From: Desulfuromonas acetoxidans DSM 684
GTDB lineage: Bacteria > Desulfobacterota > Desulfuromonadia > Desulfuromonadales > Desulfuromonadaceae
DNA: 64,000 nucleotides
Assembly: GCF_000167355.1 (NCBI RefSeq)
Contig: NZ_AAEW02000009.1
Span: 1-64,000 of the forward strand
Direction: 5' to 3'
Below are positions 63,492 to 64,000 of this stretch, piece after piece. Each line of letters opens with the position of its first letter. The stretch's first letter is position 1. The notes beneath the pieces were generated by a model. It saw nothing but the letters and a program-made list of their open reading frames with translations, had not been told where the DNA came from and made no database searches. Made by a program: the position numbers and the translations under genes.

Positions 63492-64000
63492 TCAAGCAGG
63501 TTTTTTATAAATTAAATATTGCTGGAAAATAGTCAAAAGGTTATTCACCAACCAATAAACAACAAGCCCTGCAGGAAAGTTTAGAAATAGAAATGTGAAA
63601 ACGACAGGCATCGCCAACATCATTTTTGCCTGCATAGGATCCATTGTATTTGGAGTCAATTTTTGCTGAATAAACATCGTTAGGCCCATTACCAATGGTG
63701 TGATGTAATAAGGGTCTTTTACAGACAAATCAGTGATCCAAAAAATAAATGGTGCATGACGCAACTCTATTGTTCCAAGCAAAACCTTATATAACGCAAA
63801 AAAGACCGGAATCTGCACCAGCATCGGCAGACACCCTCCGAGTGGATTTACACGATGCTCTCGATACAGCTCCATCATCTTACGATTGAGAGACTCACGG
63901 TCATTACCATATTTTTCTCTAAGCTTTTTCATCTCAGGCTGGATTTTCTGCATCGCCTTCATTGAGACATAACTCTTTTGAGTTAATGGCCAAAAGAGCA
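63492..64000 (-). CDS. yidC: Membrane protein insertase YidC (3' part, cut by window edge)
   Basis: The visible C-terminal 168 or so residues belong to the conserved insertase core: [40 protein letters not shown] and three membrane segments. The frame runs out of the window at base 64000, so the start and the periplasmic domain are not seen. In other bacteria rnpA, rpmH and dnaA lie upstream of it. Confidence 0.96.
   Translation of the reverse strand, partial: LFWPLTQKSYVSMKAMQKIQPEMKKLREKYGNDRESLNRKMMELYREHRVNPLGGCLPMLVQIPVFFALYKVLLGTIELRHAPFIFWITDLSVKDPYYITPLVMGLTMFIQQKLTPNTMDPMQAKMMLAMPVVFTFLFLNFPAGLVVYWLVNNLLTIFQQYLIYKKPA

Overview
The window looks like a chromosomal segment of an anaerobic delta-proteobacterium of the Desulfuromonas/Geobacter/Pelobacter group (Desulfuromonadales). 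This is an inference from gene content: a tungsten/molybdenum aldehyde:ferredoxin oxidoreductase locus, two selenoproteins with in-frame UGA codons, tRNA 2-selenouridine synthase, a GTP cyclohydrolase of the FolE2 type, an ATP synthase split into two clusters, and a sigma-54 regulated two-component system. No phage, transposase or CRISPR array was seen.

Region 1 (0-3.2 kb) holds two YeeE/YedE half-transporters, a STAS-like protein, a YcxB-like membrane protein, an unrecognised 153-residue protein and a GIY-YIG protein. Region 2 (3.6-19.5 kb) is the most interesting. Two divergent gene blocks leave a 0.9 kb control region at 9391-10313. Leftward run iron alcohol dehydrogenase, aldehyde:ferredoxin oxidoreductase, MoaD-like, ThiF-like, DUF4242 and MoaA. 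Rightward run TupABC-type tungstate transporter, MoeA, a second iron alcohol dehydrogenase, a histidine kinase, a sigma-54 activator and a radical SAM/SPASM putative metalloenzyme maturase. The control region has a sigma-54-type promoter facing each way and four copies of TGGAACA. Two molybdenum/tungsten cofactor riboswitches (Moco/Tuco type) precede aor and tupA. Together this reads as an alcohol-to-aldehyde-to-acid oxidation module that carries its own metal uptake, cofactor synthesis, enzyme maturation and regulation.

Region 3 (19.6-36.7 kb) holds housekeeping and accessory genes: two Nudix hydrolases, Yip1, a PlsC variant, the two adjacent selenoproteins (HesB-like and ArsC-like), a lipoprotein, a metallo-beta-lactamase fold protein, ModE and MobB, a CAT-anticodon tRNA, a Nif3-like protein, the RNase P RNA, LOG family, UbiD, cysteine synthase, FabH and a GGDEF protein. 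Region 4 (36.7-50.4 kb) holds the F0 genes atpE-atpB-atpI-atpZ, selU, a small Cys-rich protein, a 1 kb stretch with two long direct repeats, metX under a SAM-I riboswitch, the Tol operon, folE2-queC, an ABC exporter and a GntR regulator. Region 5 (50.6-64 kb) holds a K+ channel, the F1 plus b/b' genes, parB-parA, rsmG, mnmG, a perfect parS, mnmE and the 3' part of yidC. That order is typical of the neighbourhood of a chromosomal replication origin, which probably lies just beyond the right edge.

A dispersed 50-160 bp repeat family with imperfect terminal inverted repeats and several hairpins occurs six times in intergenic gaps. In three cases its end forms the stop codon of the neighbouring gene.
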